From: a virus | IMG/VR virus record: IMGVR_UViG_3300017779_000136 | Coordinates: 1 to 25,024 of that record | Reading direction: 5' to 3' (one strand) | Length of the DNA stretch: 25,024 nucleotides | Shown here: one piece after another, positions 24,251 to 25,024 of the stretch | How the letters are laid out: every line of letters begins with the position of its first letter | Position numbering within the stretch: the stretch's first letter is position 1 | Program-made: the position numbers and the translations under genes | The notes under the pieces: generated by a model | Database searches by the model: none | Told to the model about the DNA's origin: nothing | What the model saw: the letters and a program-made list of their open reading frames with translations, nothing else

Positions 24251-25024
24251 ATGGCTGTTGAAGAAAACAAAAATTCAGTATTTACCACTGGAGAGTTCTA
24301 TGATAACTTTGTGGTTGATAAAGATATGTTTCCTACGTTCGAATCATTTACAGAATTTTATGAAGGTGCCAAACCAGAGGATGTATATGGAGCGGTTGAT
24401 AAGGAAGTTTTTACTAGTTTTGAAGACTTTGATGAATTCTTTGATATTTCATCTACAAGTTCTGAATTTGATGATGCAGGTGGTGTTAACTCAGCAGGCG
24501 CTAACAGAAGTTGGTTTAAAGATACTTTTAAAAAATACTTTAGTCAACTACCACTGATGTCTTCAGACGAAAAAAAAAAGAAACCGCTTCCAGCTGGTGG
24601 AGATGAAAATATTATTTTCGATTTAGCAACTGAAGAAGTTGTAACTCCAAAAGAAGTTGACTTACTAAAAGGTGATATGCCTTTAAAAAAAGGAGTTAAA
24701 GGTGGAAGTGATTTTATGGCTTTGCAAGAAGGTGAGAATACGTACGCAGCTGATGCAAGAAACAGAGATGCGAACGCTCTTGATGTTTTTGAAATTAATG
24801 AAGATGGTTCATTAAAGAAGAAGTTTTATTCAAAAGAAAACAAAAAAAGACAACAAAATTACCAAGACATACTGTTGTCTGTTAATGAAGTAGACTATAC
24901 TCCTAACAATATTATAAAAAGCTTACAAGAAAATATAGGTCCTTATGGTTTTGTTATTGACAATCCTTATCAAGGCTTTGCTCAAAAAGCAAAAGATACT
25001 TATACACAGCCATTTAGAACAAAA
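24251..25024 (+). CDS. Start of a longer virion-associated gene with N-terminal repeats (3' partial)
   Basis: ATG at 24251 opens a frame with no stop for 258 codons to the window edge; 5 bases separate it from the previous stop. The first 65 residues contain two related acidic/aromatic units: EFYDNFVVDKDMFPTFESFT followed by EFY, and EDVYGAVDKEVFTSFEDFDE followed by FF. Similar 'lYdal...y.lgsfeeF' repeats open very large proteins in other Bacteroidota phages as I recall. A linker with KKKKPLPAGG follows, then an acidic region and FYSKENKKRQQNYQDI. Position after the internal virion genes suggests a large ejected protein, which in crAss-like phages may carry an RNA polymerase or lytic enzyme; neither is visible in this fragment. 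Confidence 0.8.
   Translation, partial: MAVEENKNSVFTTGEFYDNFVVDKDMFPTFESFTEFYEGAKPEDVYGAVDKEVFTSFEDFDEFFDISSTSSEFDDAGGVNSAGANRSWFKDTFKKYFSQLPLMSSDEKKKKPLPAGGDENIIFDLATEEVVTPKEVDLLKGDMPLKKGVKGGSDFMALQEGENTYAADARNRDANALDVFEINEDGSLKKKFYSKENKKRQQNYQDILLSVNEVDYTPNNIIKSLQENIGPYGFVIDNPYQGFAQKAKDTYTQPFRTK

Noticed and set aside
24258-24557. 99-codon + strand frame near the right end
   Set aside because: It is a shadow of the open partial gene starting at 24251, which begins 5 bases after the previous stop and has sensible composition.
1-25024. tRNA genes, CRISPR arrays, integrase, insertion sequences
   Set aside because: No cloverleaf-like CCA-ended segments, regularly spaced repeats, recombinase motifs or transposase motifs were seen; nearly all bases are in virion genes.

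Overview
This window is a 25 kb section of the late (virion) region of a tailed, podovirus-type bacteriophage. Every credible gene is on the + strand, most genes touch or overlap their neighbours, and no non-coding gap exceeds about 75 bases. The DNA is AT-rich (roughly one third GC by eye). Five intergenic gaps carry a TAnnTTTG box, the -7 element of Bacteroidota (Flavobacteriia and relatives) promoters, so the host is most likely a flavobacterium-like bacterium. The terminase, portal, capsid, neck and muzzle proteins resemble those of crAss-like phages (Crassvirales) and related marine flavobacterial podoviruses. This family placement rests on recalled motifs and gene order, not on a search.

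Layout, left to right. (1) 1-2793: end of a small SAM methyltransferase of the guanidinoacetate/arginine N-methyltransferase type, two putative appendage or virion-surface proteins with a small coiled-coil protein between them, a 74-residue conserved phage protein, and a probable two-domain GroES-like co-chaperonin. (2) 2793-7813: a tiny basic ORF, a small helical protein in the terminase-small-subunit position, the large terminase (TTG start) and the portal. (3) 7841-11319: promoter, scaffold-like protein, a hairpin-led major capsid gene closed by a strong terminator, and a conserved unknown protein with its own terminator. (4) 11323-14039: a three-repeat beta-rich putative decoration protein, then two neck/ring proteins. 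(5) 14041-20609: a 1910-residue tail muzzle (T7 gp12-like) protein and a separate gene resembling the C-terminal module of muzzle proteins in related phages. (6) 20616-25024: promoter, a cupin-fold protein, a gp14-like internal (ejection) protein, an unknown 707-residue putative virion protein, and the first 258 codons of a longer gene that runs off the window and begins with short repeats.

The genes describe head building (scaffold, capsid), DNA packaging (terminase, portal), the neck and short tail, and proteins likely carried in the capsid and ejected. Regulation appears modular: two junctions have an intrinsic terminator running directly into a new promoter, and the capsid gene sits between a leader hairpin and a terminator.

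The most unusual global signal is that the palindromes GATC and CATG were not found anywhere in the window by manual reading, although each would be expected tens of times. GGCC and CCGG also appear absent, while other four-base palindromes are present. This points to escape from host restriction. No tRNA, integrase, insertion sequence or CRISPR array was seen.
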